Shown in pieces: positions 33,377 through 41,351 of a stretch of 64,000 bases of DNA; position 1 is the first letter of the stretch, and each line of letters starts with the position of its first letter. The stretch spans positions 7,026,170-7,090,169 of the forward strand of contig NC_021985.1 of NCBI RefSeq assembly GCF_000444875.1. The letters run 5' to 3'. A program made the position numbers and the translations under genes. This stretch comes from Streptomyces collinus Tu 365 (lineage in GTDB: Bacteria > Actinomycetota > Actinomycetes > Streptomycetales > Streptomycetaceae). The notes below the pieces were generated by a model. It had not been told where the DNA came from and did not search any database. It saw nothing but the letters and a program-made list of their open reading frames with translations.

Positions 33377-34231
33377 GTGACCACGCAATCGAACACTCCT
33401 GCAGGCTGGTACCCGGACCCGCACGGAGCGGCCCAGACGCTCCGCTACTGGGACGGCGCCCAGTGGACGGAGCACACCAACCCGGCGCAGCAGGGCGCCG
33501 GGCAGGTGCCGCAGCAGCAGGCCGCGCCCCAGCAGGCCGCCGCCCACATCCCGCAGCAGCAGGGCGCCGACCCCAGGGTGCAGCGCCAGGTGCAGCGGCA
33601 GGCGGGCGTCGCGGCCGGCGGGGCCGGTGGCGGCACCCTGTTCACCGAGCCGGTCCTGGTCGTGAACCAGAAGGCCAAGCTCATCGAACTGACCAACGAG
33701 TACAAGGTCATGGACCAGAACGGCCGCGACCTCGGCGCGGTCACCGAGGTCGGCCAGAGCGCGCTGAGGAAGATCCTGCGCTTCGTCTCCAGCCTCGACC
33801 AGTTCATGACCCACAAGCTGGAGATCCGCGACGCCCACGGGCAGCCGCAGCTGGTGCTGACCCGGCCCGCCAAGTTCTTCAAGTCCCGGGTCGTCGTGAC
33901 CCGGCCGGACGGCTCGCCGGTCGGCGAGATCGTCCAGCAGAACATGATCGGGAAGATCAACTTCGCGATGAACGCGGACGGCCGGCAGGTTGGCGCGATC
34001 AAGGCGGAGAACTGGCGGGCCTGGAACTTCGCGATCGTCGACCACGCGGACAACGAGGTCGCCCGGATCACCAAGACCTGGGAAGGCCTCGCCAAGACGC
34101 TGTTCACCACGGCGGACAACTACGTCCTGCAGATCCACTACCAGCTGCCCGAGCCGCTGCTGAGCCTGGTGGTGGCGACGGCCCTGACCGTCGACACCGC
34201 CCTCAAGCAGGACTCGCGCGGCTGGGGCTGA
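33377..34231 (+). CDS. DUF2510 plus scramblase/LURP-one-related protein
   Basis: 284 aa, GTG start. The N-terminal DUF2510 (AGWYPDPHG...RYWDGAQWTEHT, 9-36) is followed by a Gln-rich linker (PQQQAAPQQAA) and a beta-rich phospholipid-scramblase/LURP-one-related domain (about 90-284; VLVVNQKAKLIELTNEYKVMDQ). No classical signal peptide; the C-terminus VVATALTVDTALK is mildly hydrophobic. Role unknown; a membrane-associated function is suggested by family. It follows the phospholipase C gene by 66 bp. Confidence 0.85.
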   Translation: MTTQSNTPAGWYPDPHGAAQTLRYWDGAQWTEHTNPAQQGAGQVPQQQAAPQQAAAHIPQQQGADPRVQRQVQRQAGVAAGGAGGGTLFTEPVLVVNQKAKLIELTNEYKVMDQNGRDLGAVTEVGQSALRKILRFVSSLDQFMTHKLEIRDAHGQPQLVLTRPAKFFKSRVVVTRPDGSPVGEIVQQNMIGKINFAMNADGRQVGAIKAENWRAWNFAIVDHADNEVARITKTWEGLAKTLFTTADNYVLQIHYQLPEPLLSLVVATALTVDTALKQDSRGWG

Positions 34232-34256
34232 CCGGGCCGGCACCCGGACGGCACGA

Positions 34257-34307
34257 CGGCGACGGCGGCCGGCACGCGCGAGAGGCGCGTGCCGGCCGCC
34301 GTCGCCG
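34257..34307. terminator. 23-bp stem bidirectional terminator
   Basis: Perfect arms 34257-34279 and 34285-34307 with a 5-nt loop between the convergent scramblase and EamA genes. One of the strongest hairpins in the window. Confidence 0.85.
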
Positions 34308-34315
34308 TGCCCGGG

Positions 34316-35431
34316 TCAGTGCGAGGTGAGGTGCCCGGGCTGCTCCGGCTGCCGCGGAATCAGCGCCGGTTCGGCGGTGGCCGTGCGCGGCTCCAGCGCC
34401 AGCACGGCGGCCACCGGGTGGGCGTCGTCGGGTACCGCCACGGCGAGGCCGCCGTCCCGCGCGGCGACGGGGTGGGCGTCGTCGGGGACGGTCGTGGCGA
34501 GGCCGCCGTCCACCGCGGTGCCGGGGACGGTCGTGGCGGTCGCGGCGAGGACGCCGGTCCCTGCGGTCGCGGCCGGGTTGCCGCCCTGGGCCTGACCGTC
34601 GCCTGCCGGGCCCGGGGCGGTGCGGGTGAGCAGGACCACGCCCCAGGCGGCCAGGCCCGCGCCGGCCAGGCCCAGCAGGACGCCGCCGGTCCCGCCCCGC
34701 AGACCCTGTCCGAGCAGCGAGAGTCCGATCACCGCCGCGGCCACCGGGTTGGTCAGCGTGACCACCGCCAGCGGGCCCCCGAGGCCGCCGCGGTAGGCGG
34801 TCTGCGACAGCAGCAGGCCGCCGGTGGCGAACCCCGCGACGAGCAGGGCGACCAGGGCGACCTCGACGCCGGGCATCGTGCCCGTGCGGTCCGTGGCCGC
34901 CACCGTCACCGTCTGGGTGAGCGCGGAGGCGACCCCCGAGGCGAAGCCGGAGGCGGTCGCGTGCCGCAGTCCCGGGCGTGCACCCGGCCGCGACAGCATG
35001 CCGATCAGCGCCGCGGTCGTACCGGCGACCGCCAGCGCCTCGGTCAGGGACAGCGTCCGCTCGGGCGCCGGCCCGGACGCGGTCACCAGCAGCGCCGCCA
35101 GTCCCAGCAGGGTGAGCGCCGTGCCGCGCCACTCCGCCGCGCTGACCCGGCGGCCCGCCGCCCGCGCCCCGAGCGGCACGGCCGCGACCAGGGTGAGCGC
35201 GCCCAGTGGCTGGACGACGGTGAGCGGGCCGTACTCGAGGGCGACGACGTGCAGCAGCGCGGCGGCCGCGTTCAGGCCGACCGCCGACCACCAGGCGCCG
35301 GTGCCGAGCAGCCGCAGCAGGCCCGACGCCGCGGCCCGGGAGGCCAGGCGCTCCTGGGCGACGGCGGCGAGGGCGTAGGCGACGGCCGAGACCAGGGACA
35401 GGCCGACGGCGACCAGGGCGGCGGCGCTCAT
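34316..35431 (-). CDS. DMT superfamily (EamA-like) transporter
   Basis: 371 aa with about nine to ten hydrophobic helices in two halves, beginning SAAALVAVGLSLVSAVAYALAAVAQE. It resembles drug/metabolite transporters. The hydrophilic tail from about 300 contains an 18-residue tandem duplication (GGLATTVPDDAHPVAAR then GGLAVAVPDDAHPVAAV). Its ATG overlaps the PAP2 gene stop (ATGA), so the two are translationally coupled. Substrate unknown. Confidence 0.8.
   Translation of the reverse strand: MSAAALVAVGLSLVSAVAYALAAVAQERLASRAAASGLLRLLGTGAWWSAVGLNAAAALLHVVALEYGPLTVVQPLGALTLVAAVPLGARAAGRRVSAAEWRGTALTLLGLAALLVTASGPAPERTLSLTEALAVAGTTAALIGMLSRPGARPGLRHATASGFASGVASALTQTVTVAATDRTGTMPGVEVALVALLVAGFATGGLLLSQTAYRGGLGGPLAVVTLTNPVAAAVIGLSLLGQGLRGGTGGVLLGLAGAGLAAWGVVLLTRTAPGPAGDGQAQGGNPAATAGTGVLAATATTVPGTAVDGGLATTVPDDAHPVAARDGGLAVAVPDDAHPVAAVLALEPRTATAEPALIPRQPEQPGHLTSH
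34416..34523. repeat. 54-bp imperfect tandem duplication in the transporter tail
   Basis: Two 54-bp units (start 34416 and 34470) encode the duplicated 18-residue block at the transporter C-terminus, outside the membrane domain. A recent in-frame duplication. Confidence 0.75.
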
Positions 35432-36231
35432 CGGGCCGCTCCCGCCAGGGCGGGCTCCCGCGGCGCGAGCCGTTCGGAGCCGTGTCCGGCCACCGTCCCC
35501 GACCCGCGGGCCGGCGGGTGGATCACCGCGAGCGCGACGCCGAGCAGGGCGGTCGCCGCGATGGCGTCCAGCCAGTAGTGGTTCGCCGTGCCGACGATCA
35601 CCAGCAGGGTGACGAGCGGGTGCAGCAGCCACAGCCACCGCAGGCGCGAGCGGGTGGCGGCGATCAGGCCGATCGCCACCATCAGGGCCCAGCCGAAATG
35701 GAGCGAGGGCATCGCCGCGAACTGGTTGGAGAGGTGGTCGCCGGCCGGCGGGCCGTAGACGGACGGGCCGTAGAGCCGGCCGGTGTCCACCAGGCCGGTG
35801 CCGGTGACCATCCGCGGCGGGGCCAGCGGGAAGGTGAACGGCAGCACCAGGGCGGCGGCGGTCACGGCGGCCAGCACCCGGCGGGCCCACAGGTAGTGCG
35901 CGGGCCGCCGCAGGTACAGCCAGACCAGGAAGGCCAGGGTGGCCGGGAAGTGCACGGCCGCGTAGTAGGTGTTCGCCAGGTGGACGAGGGTGTCGCCGTG
36001 CAGCAGTGCGGACTGCACGGCGGTCTCGTCGGGCAGGTGCACGGCCCGTTCCAGGCCCCACACGCGGTGGGCGTCCCGGAAGGCGTCCGCGGTGTGGCCG
36101 ACGGCCAGCTGCCGGCCGAGTTTGTATACGAGAAACAGCCCCGCGACGAGCAGGAACTCACGGAGGAGCGGCGGGCGCGCTGTCGTCGGCGCGCCCGGCT
36201 CCGGTGCTGCAGGCTCGGTTCGGGCGTTCAT
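35428..36231 (-). CDS. PAP2-family membrane phosphatase
   Basis: 267 aa with about six membrane helices. The PAP2/inositolphosphorylceramide-synthase-like motifs are AMPSLHFGWALM (about 178-189, catalytic His) and GTANHYWLDAIAATALLG (about 222, second His and Asp). Likely a lipid or polyprenyl phosphate phosphatase acting at the outer membrane face. ATG at 36231, 140 nt from the operator array shared with TetR. First gene of a two-gene unit with the EamA transporter. Confidence 0.85.
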   Translation of the reverse strand: MNARTEPAAPEPGAPTTARPPLLREFLLVAGLFLVYKLGRQLAVGHTADAFRDAHRVWGLERAVHLPDETAVQSALLHGDTLVHLANTYYAAVHFPATLAFLVWLYLRRPAHYLWARRVLAAVTAAALVLPFTFPLAPPRMVTGTGLVDTGRLYGPSVYGPPAGDHLSNQFAAMPSLHFGWALMVAIGLIAATRSRLRWLWLLHPLVTLLVIVGTANHYWLDAIAATALLGVALAVIHPPARGSGTVAGHGSERLAPREPALAGAAR

Positions 36232-36370
36232 CCCCCGGCCCCTTCGCTGACGGTCGTGCGGGTGGTGGTGCGTGGTGGTGCGGTGATTCGTGGTGGTGCG
36301 GTGGTGCGTGGTGACGCCGGTCGGTGGTACGCGGGGTGGTGCTCGTGGGTCCCGGGGCCGGGGCCCCGAG
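36232..36370. other. leader of the PAP2-EamA unit, GTGG-rich
   Basis: No gene seen. From 36253 to 36330 the plus strand is a degenerate GGTGGTGCG-type repeat, purine-rich on one strand. It lies between the operator array and the PAP2 start codon, so it is probably the 5' leader of that mRNA. Confidence 0.5.
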
Positions 36371-36466
36371 TCATCGATACGTCCGCGTACCGATACGACA
36401 GTGTACCGATACGAGAGTGTACCGATACGCTCGAGTACCGGTACACTTGCGTATCGATTGGATTGC
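36371..36466. promoter_or_regulatory. six-unit 16-bp repeat array, probable TetR operator cluster
   Basis: Six consecutive 16-bp units begin at 36371, 36387, 36403, 36419, 36435 and 36451. Units 2-4 start GTACCGATACG, unit 5 reads GTACCGGTAC (a perfect palindrome), and units 1 and 6 are degenerate (TCGATACG, GTATCGATTGG). The array lies in the divergent promoter region, 82 nt before the TetR gene and 140 nt before the PAP2 gene. Confidence 0.85.
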
Positions 36467-36548
36467 GACACACTGGAGACAGCGTTCCGGGGCGACCTTG
36501 AACGGATCTTTCTTCCGTGGGCCCGGCACGAGTGAGGAGAGTCAGCGC

Positions 36549-37163
36549 ATGACGTCGCAGGCAGCGGACGGACCCGAGACGGTCGCCGCTTCGCGCCGCT
36601 CCAAGATCACGCCGGAGCGTGAGCGGGAGTTCTTCGACGCCGTGCTGGAGCAGATCCGCGAGTGCGGCTACGACTCCGTGACCATGGAGGGCGTCGCCGC
36701 GACCACCCGGTGCAGCAAGTCCACGCTCTACCGTCAGTGGCGGACCAAGCCCCAGTTCGTCGCGGCCGCGCTGCGCGCCAACCGCAAGGTCCGCTTCGCC
36801 GGCATCGACACCGGCTCGCTCGCCGAGGACCTGCGGCAGGCCGCGCGGGCCGCGGGCGACTGGTCCAAGAAGGACGCCCGGCTCATGCAGGCGCTGGGCC
36901 ACGCGGTGACCGCCGACCAGGAACTGGCGCAGGCGCTGCGCGAGGCACTGGTGCTGCCCGAGATCGCCGCGCTGCAGGCGATCCTGGAGCGGGGCGTGGA
37001 GCGCGGCGAGGTGCCCGCCGGGCATCCCGCGCTGGAGCACATCCCGGCCATGATGTTCGGCGTCCTGCGGGTGCGGCCGGTCCTGAGCGGCCACTACGCC
37101 GACGCCGACTACCTCGTCCGGTTCGTGGAGGCCACCGTGCTGCCCGCACTGGGCCTGACCTGA
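36549..37163 (+). CDS. TetR family transcriptional regulator
   Basis: 204 aa. N-terminal HTH: REREFFDAVLEQIRECGYDSVTMEGVAATTRCSKSTLYRQWRTK (about 20-63). The C-terminal ligand domain (about 75-200) is of the TetR_C type with KKDARLMQALGHAVTADQELA. GAGGAGAG precedes the ATG. It probably controls itself and the divergent PAP2-EamA pair through the 16-bp array. Confidence 0.92.
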   Translation: MTSQAADGPETVAASRRSKITPEREREFFDAVLEQIRECGYDSVTMEGVAATTRCSKSTLYRQWRTKPQFVAAALRANRKVRFAGIDTGSLAEDLRQAARAAGDWSKKDARLMQALGHAVTADQELAQALREALVLPEIAALQAILERGVERGEVPAGHPALEHIPAMMFGVLRVRPVLSGHYADADYLVRFVEATVLPALGLT

Positions 37164-37244
37164 AGACCCAGGCCGCCGTTCACGGGATGACTGAACGGTG
37201 ACCTGACCGCGCCGCACCGTGGGGACGGGGGCGGCGCACACCCC

Positions 37245-37293
37245 CCGGCCGGGTGGGGCTCCTCTTGAGCGGAGAGGAGTCCCACCCGGCCGG
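37245..37293. terminator. bidirectional terminator between TetR and DUF2510 genes
   Basis: Arms around 37245-37266 and 37273-37293 pair over 13 perfect bp (CCGGCCGGGTGGG), a wobble, then six more bp. It lies between two convergent genes. Confidence 0.85.
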
Positions 37294-37301
37294 CACTCGT
37301 C

Positions 37302-38348
37302 TCAGACGTTCTGGCCGTCGCCGCCGCCCGACGAGACCCTGACGCCCTTCAGGATCTCGTCGAGGACGGACACCTTCTGGCCGACGTCCAGGCCGAAGCG
37401 GATCACGACGAGCTGCTTGGCCTCGTTCGGCGAGGGGAACGCGACCGACTCGACGTAGCCGTCGGCGCCCTTGCTGGTGACCGCCTTCCAGCGCACCAGG
37501 TAGCCCTTCTGCCCGGCCACCGTCACCGCCTTCGAGGCCAGCACCTCGTGCGAGGTGATGCTGCCGTAGCTGCTGCCGCCGTAGGACTCCTTGGCGTTGG
37601 CCGCGATGTCCGCCTTGGCCACCGCCTCGGCCGTGTCGCCCTTCGTGCCGAGCACGACGGCGGGCGCGCTGTAGGCGCCGCCCGCGGTGCACGTCTGGGC
37701 GCTGTTGCCGGGGCACTTGTAGGAGTCGTCGGAGGACACCTGCGCGCCGACGCGCATCGCCTGGCCGGTCCAGCCGTCCGGCACGGGCAGGCTGATCCCG
37801 TTCGCCGGATCGGGCACCGTGCCGCCCCCCTTGATCTTGGGCGCGGCGGACTGCCCGGGCGACGGCGACCCACCCGGCCCGCCGGGCCCGCCCGAGCCGC
37901 CGTCGGGTCCGCCCGGGCCGCCGTTCCGGCCGCCGGGCCCCTGCCGGGAGGAGCCCGCGCGGTCGCCGTCACCGTGCCCGCCGTAGCCGAAGAGGACGGC
38001 CACGCCGACGCCGATGCAGGCCAGGACCGCCACCGCCGCGGCCACGGCTATGCCGGTGCGCAGACCGCGCCGGGGGGCGGCCGGGGGGTGGGCGGGATAG
38101 GGAGCGTAGCCCTGGTGGCCCTGCTGATGGACCGCGTGGTCCTGGTAGCCCGGCTGGGCCGGGTACACCGGGGGAGCCAGCGGCGCGCCGGCGGCCGTGG
38201 GCTGCGGCGGGGGACCCCATGTGGCGGCCGTCCCGGCGGGGCGGGTCTGGTCCGTCCAGGCCTTGCCGTCCCACCAGCGCTCGGTGGGCGGACCGTCATT
38301 CTTCTGCCCGGGATCGGGGTACCACCCGGGAGGAGTCACCTGCGTCAT
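37302..38348 (-). CDS. DUF2510 membrane-anchored protein
   Basis: 348 aa. DUF2510 (PPGWYPDPGQ...RWWDGKAWTDQTRP, 5-35), a Pro/Ala/His/Gln linker, one membrane helix (about 108-130; GIAVAAAVAVLACIGVGVAVLFG), an extracellular Gly/Pro/Ser-rich spacer, and a C-terminal domain (about 190-345; SLPVPDGWTGQAMRVGA, with cysteines in YKCPGNSAQTCTAGG). Function unknown. The second DUF2510 protein in 5 kb. Confidence 0.85.
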   Translation of the reverse strand: MTQVTPPGWYPDPGQKNDGPPTERWWDGKAWTDQTRPAGTAATWGPPPQPTAAGAPLAPPVYPAQPGYQDHAVHQQGHQGYAPYPAHPPAAPRRGLRTGIAVAAAVAVLACIGVGVAVLFGYGGHGDGDRAGSSRQGPGGRNGGPGGPDGGSGGPGGPGGSPSPGQSAAPKIKGGGTVPDPANGISLPVPDGWTGQAMRVGAQVSSDDSYKCPGNSAQTCTAGGAYSAPAVVLGTKGDTAEAVAKADIAANAKESYGGSSYGSITSHEVLASKAVTVAGQKGYLVRWKAVTSKGADGYVESVAFPSPNEAKQLVVIRFGLDVGQKVSVLDEILKGVRVSSGGGDGQNV

Positions 38349-38426
38349 GGTCCCACCGTATGAGGCGTCGGTGAAAGCGGTATGAGAAGGTGCGCGGCAG
38401 GCCGTCACGAACCTCGCTCAACGGGC

Positions 38427-38442
38427 AAACCGGCGCCGGTTT
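38427..38442. other. 16-bp perfect palindrome AAACCGGCGCCGGTTT
   Basis: Lies 3 nt past the anmK stop and 78 nt upstream of the DUF2510 gene start. It could be the anmK terminator without a loop or an operator for the DUF2510 promoter. Confidence 0.5.
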
Positions 38443-38445
38443 TCC

Positions 38446-39606
38446 TCACTCCTCCCCGGTCACCACCACCAGCCGGCGCGGTGCGCCGTCCGTCCCCCGG
38501 GGTGCGGGCAGGCCGTCCCGGCCCGGTGTCACCGAGCCGAGCACGCTCGGCCGGCGGGCGCCCGTGGCCCGTGGGTCGGTGCCGGGCAGGCCGTGGGCGG
38601 TCAGGAAGCCGAGCACCGCGAAGGCGTACGCCTCCTTGGCCGCGGCGGGCAGGCCCAGGTCGTCCGAGGTGAGCAGCCCGGTCGGCGCCAGCAGCCGCCG
38701 CAGCTCGGACATGAGCACCGGGTTGCGGGTGCCGCCGCCGGAGGCGACCACCTCCGTGGCACCCACCGACCGCACCGCGTCCGCGACCGTCCGCGCCGTG
38801 AGCGCGGTGAGCGTCGCCAGCACGTCCGGCGCCGGCAGGCCGTCCACCCCGGCCGCCCGCAGGTACCCGGGGTGGAACAGCTCCTTGCCGGTCGTCTTGG
38901 GCGGCCGCAGCGCGTAGTACGGCTCGGCGAGCAGCCGGTCGAGCAGCGGCCGGTGCGGCCGGCCCCGCGCGGCCAGCTCCCCGCCCGCGTCGTAGGCCAG
39001 CCGTCCGCCGCTGTACTCCCGGGCCGCGGCGTCGAGCAGCGCACAGCCCGGGCCGGTGTCGAAGGCGGTGCCGTCCGGGGCGGTCAGATTGGCGATGCCG
39101 CCGATGTTCAGCGCGACCGGCGTGCCCGGCCGGCCCCGCAGCCACAGCAGGTCCACGAGGCTCACCAGGGGTGCGCCCTGGCCGCCGGCCGCGACGTCCC
39201 GGGCGCGGAAGTCGGAGACCACCGGCAGCCCGGTCGCCTCGGCGATCCAGGCGGGCTGCCCGAGCTGGAGTGTTCCGTGCACCCGGCCGCCGTCGGCCCA
39301 GTGGTAGACCGTCTGCCCGTGTGAGGCCACCAGCTCCGCGCCCTTCGCGCACAGTTCCCGGTTCGCTCGACGGGCGGCGGCGGCGAACGCCTGCCCGATC
39401 CGGGTGTCCAGGCGGCACACCTCGGCGAGCGGGACGGAGGCGGGCGGCAGCGCCGCCGCGAGCGCCTCGCGCAGCCCGTCGTCGTACGGCGCGCTCACCA
39501 TGCCCAGCGGCCGCAGCACCAGTGTGTCGCCGTCCGGCCGCAGATCCGCGGCCGCCGCGTCGACCGCGTCGTACGACGTCCCCGACATCAGCCCGATCAC
39601 CCGCAC
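38446..39606 (-). CDS. anmK: anhydro-N-acetylmuramic acid kinase
   Basis: 386 aa, GTG start with GGGAGG at 8 nt. Phosphorylates 1,6-anhydro-MurNAc to MurNAc 6-phosphate in cell-wall recycling. The signature RVIGLMSGTSYDAVDAA (2-18; normally GTSxDGxD, here SYDAVD) opens the protein, with ELVASHGQTVYHW, ALNIGGIANLT, DTGPGC and VVASGGGTRNPVLM following. The Gly in SxDG is replaced by Ala, a mild variation. The start overlaps the transporter stop by 10 nt, so the two genes are coupled. Confidence 0.92.
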   Translation of the reverse strand: MRVIGLMSGTSYDAVDAAAADLRPDGDTLVLRPLGMVSAPYDDGLREALAAALPPASVPLAEVCRLDTRIGQAFAAAARRANRELCAKGAELVASHGQTVYHWADGGRVHGTLQLGQPAWIAEATGLPVVSDFRARDVAAGGQGAPLVSLVDLLWLRGRPGTPVALNIGGIANLTAPDGTAFDTGPGCALLDAAAREYSGGRLAYDAGGELAARGRPHRPLLDRLLAEPYYALRPPKTTGKELFHPGYLRAAGVDGLPAPDVLATLTALTARTVADAVRSVGATEVVASGGGTRNPVLMSELRRLLAPTGLLTSDDLGLPAAAKEAYAFAVLGFLTAHGLPGTDPRATGARRPSVLGSVTPGRDGLPAPRGTDGAPRRLVVVTGEE

Positions 39607-41096
39607 CGCTCGGACCTCCCTCTCCGTAGCGCCCGCCGGCTCCCGCTCGCTCCACCGCTTCTCCCTCCACCGGGCGCCCCGGCGCGCGTGCCTGCCCGCC
39701 ACGGCCCCCGCGCCAGCACCAGCGCGCTGACCGCGCAGGCCGCCGCCGCGTAGTAGGCGGGCACGTCCGCGTCGCCGGTCCGCCGCACCGCCTCGGTGAT
39801 GATCAGCCCGGCGCATCCCGAGAACACCGCGTTGGACAGGGAGTAGGCGAGCCCGAGCCCCGTCCAGCGCACCCGCGCCGGGAACATCTCGGCGAGCAGC
39901 GCGGGCCCGGGTCCCGCCATCAGCCCGACCACCGCGCCCGCGGCGGCCGTGGCCGCGCCCTTCGCCGCGGCGGACGTCCCGTCGTCCTGGAGGAGACGGA
40001 GCAGCGGGACCGCCAGTGCGGTCACCAGCACCGCCCCCGTCAGCATCACCGGCCGCCGTCCGACCCGGTCGCTGAGCAGGCCCGCCGGGAGGATCGCCGC
40101 GGCGAAGCCGAGGTCGGCCGGCACGGTGGCGAGCAGCGCCTGCCGGACGTCCGCGTGCAGCGCGACCTGAAGGTACGAGGGGAGGACGACCAGGAACGTG
40201 TATCCGGCCGCCGACCACCCCATCACCCGCCCGACGGCCGTCAGCACCACCCGCACGCCGACCCCGGCACCGCCCGGTGGCCCGCCGGCCAGGCCGTCCC
40301 GGCTCCGGGTGCCGGTCCCCGCATCGCCCGGCGGTCCGCCGCCCCGGCCCCACGCAGCGACCCCCGCGCCGCCCCGCGGGCCGCCGTCCTCGCCGGCCCC
40401 GGCCCGGGGTGTCTCGTCGAGGCCCACGCGCAGCCACAGCGCCACCAGGCCCAGCGGCAGCGCCAGCAGGAACGGCAGTCTCCAGCCCCATTCGGCCAGT
40501 TGGGCCGGCGTGAGCAAGGTGGCCGTCGCCGTCGCGACTCCCGCGCCCGCCAGCAGGCCCAGCGCGACCGTGAACGACTGCCACGCGCCGTACAGTCCGC
40601 GCCGCCCGGGCGTCGCGGACTCCGTCATCAGCGCGACCGCGCCGCCGAACTCGCCGCCCGCCGACAGGCCCTGCAACGCGCGCAGCAGCGTCAGCAGCCA
40701 GGGCGCCGCCGCACCCGCCGTGGCGTAGGTGGGCAGCAAGCCGATCAGCGCGGTCGACGCCGTCATCAGCGTGATCACACCGATCAGCACCGGCCGCCGC
40801 CCCGTCCGGTCGCCGAGCGTGCCGAACAGGGCCGCCCCGAGGGGCCGGAAGAAGAACGCCAGCGCGAACGCGGCGTACGTCCGCACCAGCGCCTCCGCCG
40901 CGCCGCCGCCGGCCGGGGTGAAGAACCGGTCGGCCAGCACGGTGGCCAGGAAGCCGTAGACGCCGAACTCGTACCACTCGACGAGATTGCCCACCGAGCC
41001 CGCCGCCACCGCGCGCACGGCACGCGCCCGTGCCCGTGCCCGCGAACCGGCGTCGCCGCGCGCGCCCCGGCCCTCGGCGTACTCCGCGGACTCCAC
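39597..41096 (-). CDS. MFS transporter, metabolite:H+ symporter (MHS) type
   Basis: 499 aa from the GTG at 41096. Twelve helices begin at SVGNLVEWYEFGVYGFLATVLA, the MHS-family hallmark. The loop 2-3 motif is GTLGDRTGRRPVLIG. The central loop is unusually long and Gly/Pro-rich (PRGGAGVAAWGRGGGPPG...). Start uncertain: another GTG at 41150 gives a longer charged N-terminus. Overlap with anmK suggests uptake of a muropeptide sugar or a related organic acid, but that is inference. Confidence 0.85.
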   Translation of the reverse strand: MESAEYAEGRGARGDAGSRARARARAVRAVAAGSVGNLVEWYEFGVYGFLATVLADRFFTPAGGGAAEALVRTYAAFALAFFFRPLGAALFGTLGDRTGRRPVLIGVITLMTASTALIGLLPTYATAGAAAPWLLTLLRALQGLSAGGEFGGAVALMTESATPGRRGLYGAWQSFTVALGLLAGAGVATATATLLTPAQLAEWGWRLPFLLALPLGLVALWLRVGLDETPRAGAGEDGGPRGGAGVAAWGRGGGPPGDAGTGTRSRDGLAGGPPGGAGVGVRVVLTAVGRVMGWSAAGYTFLVVLPSYLQVALHADVRQALLATVPADLGFAAAILPAGLLSDRVGRRPVMLTGAVLVTALAVPLLRLLQDDGTSAAAKGAATAAAGAVVGLMAGPGPALLAEMFPARVRWTGLGLAYSLSNAVFSGCAGLIITEAVRRTGDADVPAYYAAAACAVSALVLARGPWRAGTRAGAPGGGRSGGASGSRRALRRGRSERCG

Positions 41097-41351
41097 CGGC
41101 CTCCCGTGCTTCGCGCACTCCCCGTCCTCCCCGTGCCCCCCGTACTCCACGTCCTCGGAAATCGGCCTGGCTCCCACCTTGTTGACGGTCCGTCGGTCGC
41201 GTACCGGCTGGCCGGGCGGTGAGCGCGTCGCCCCGCCGCTTCCTCTTTCACCCGGCGGGGCAACACCTGTCCCGACCAGCCACCACACATCCCACCCGAC
41301 GGCTAGGCTCGGGGTCTGTACGTCATTCGGGCGACCTGGGGAGGTAACGGG

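Noticed and set aside
36371..36466. Replication-origin iterons or CRISPR
   Set aside because: The 16-bp direct repeats have no spacers and no replication initiator or cas gene nearby; position between divergent TetR and PAP2 genes fits operators.
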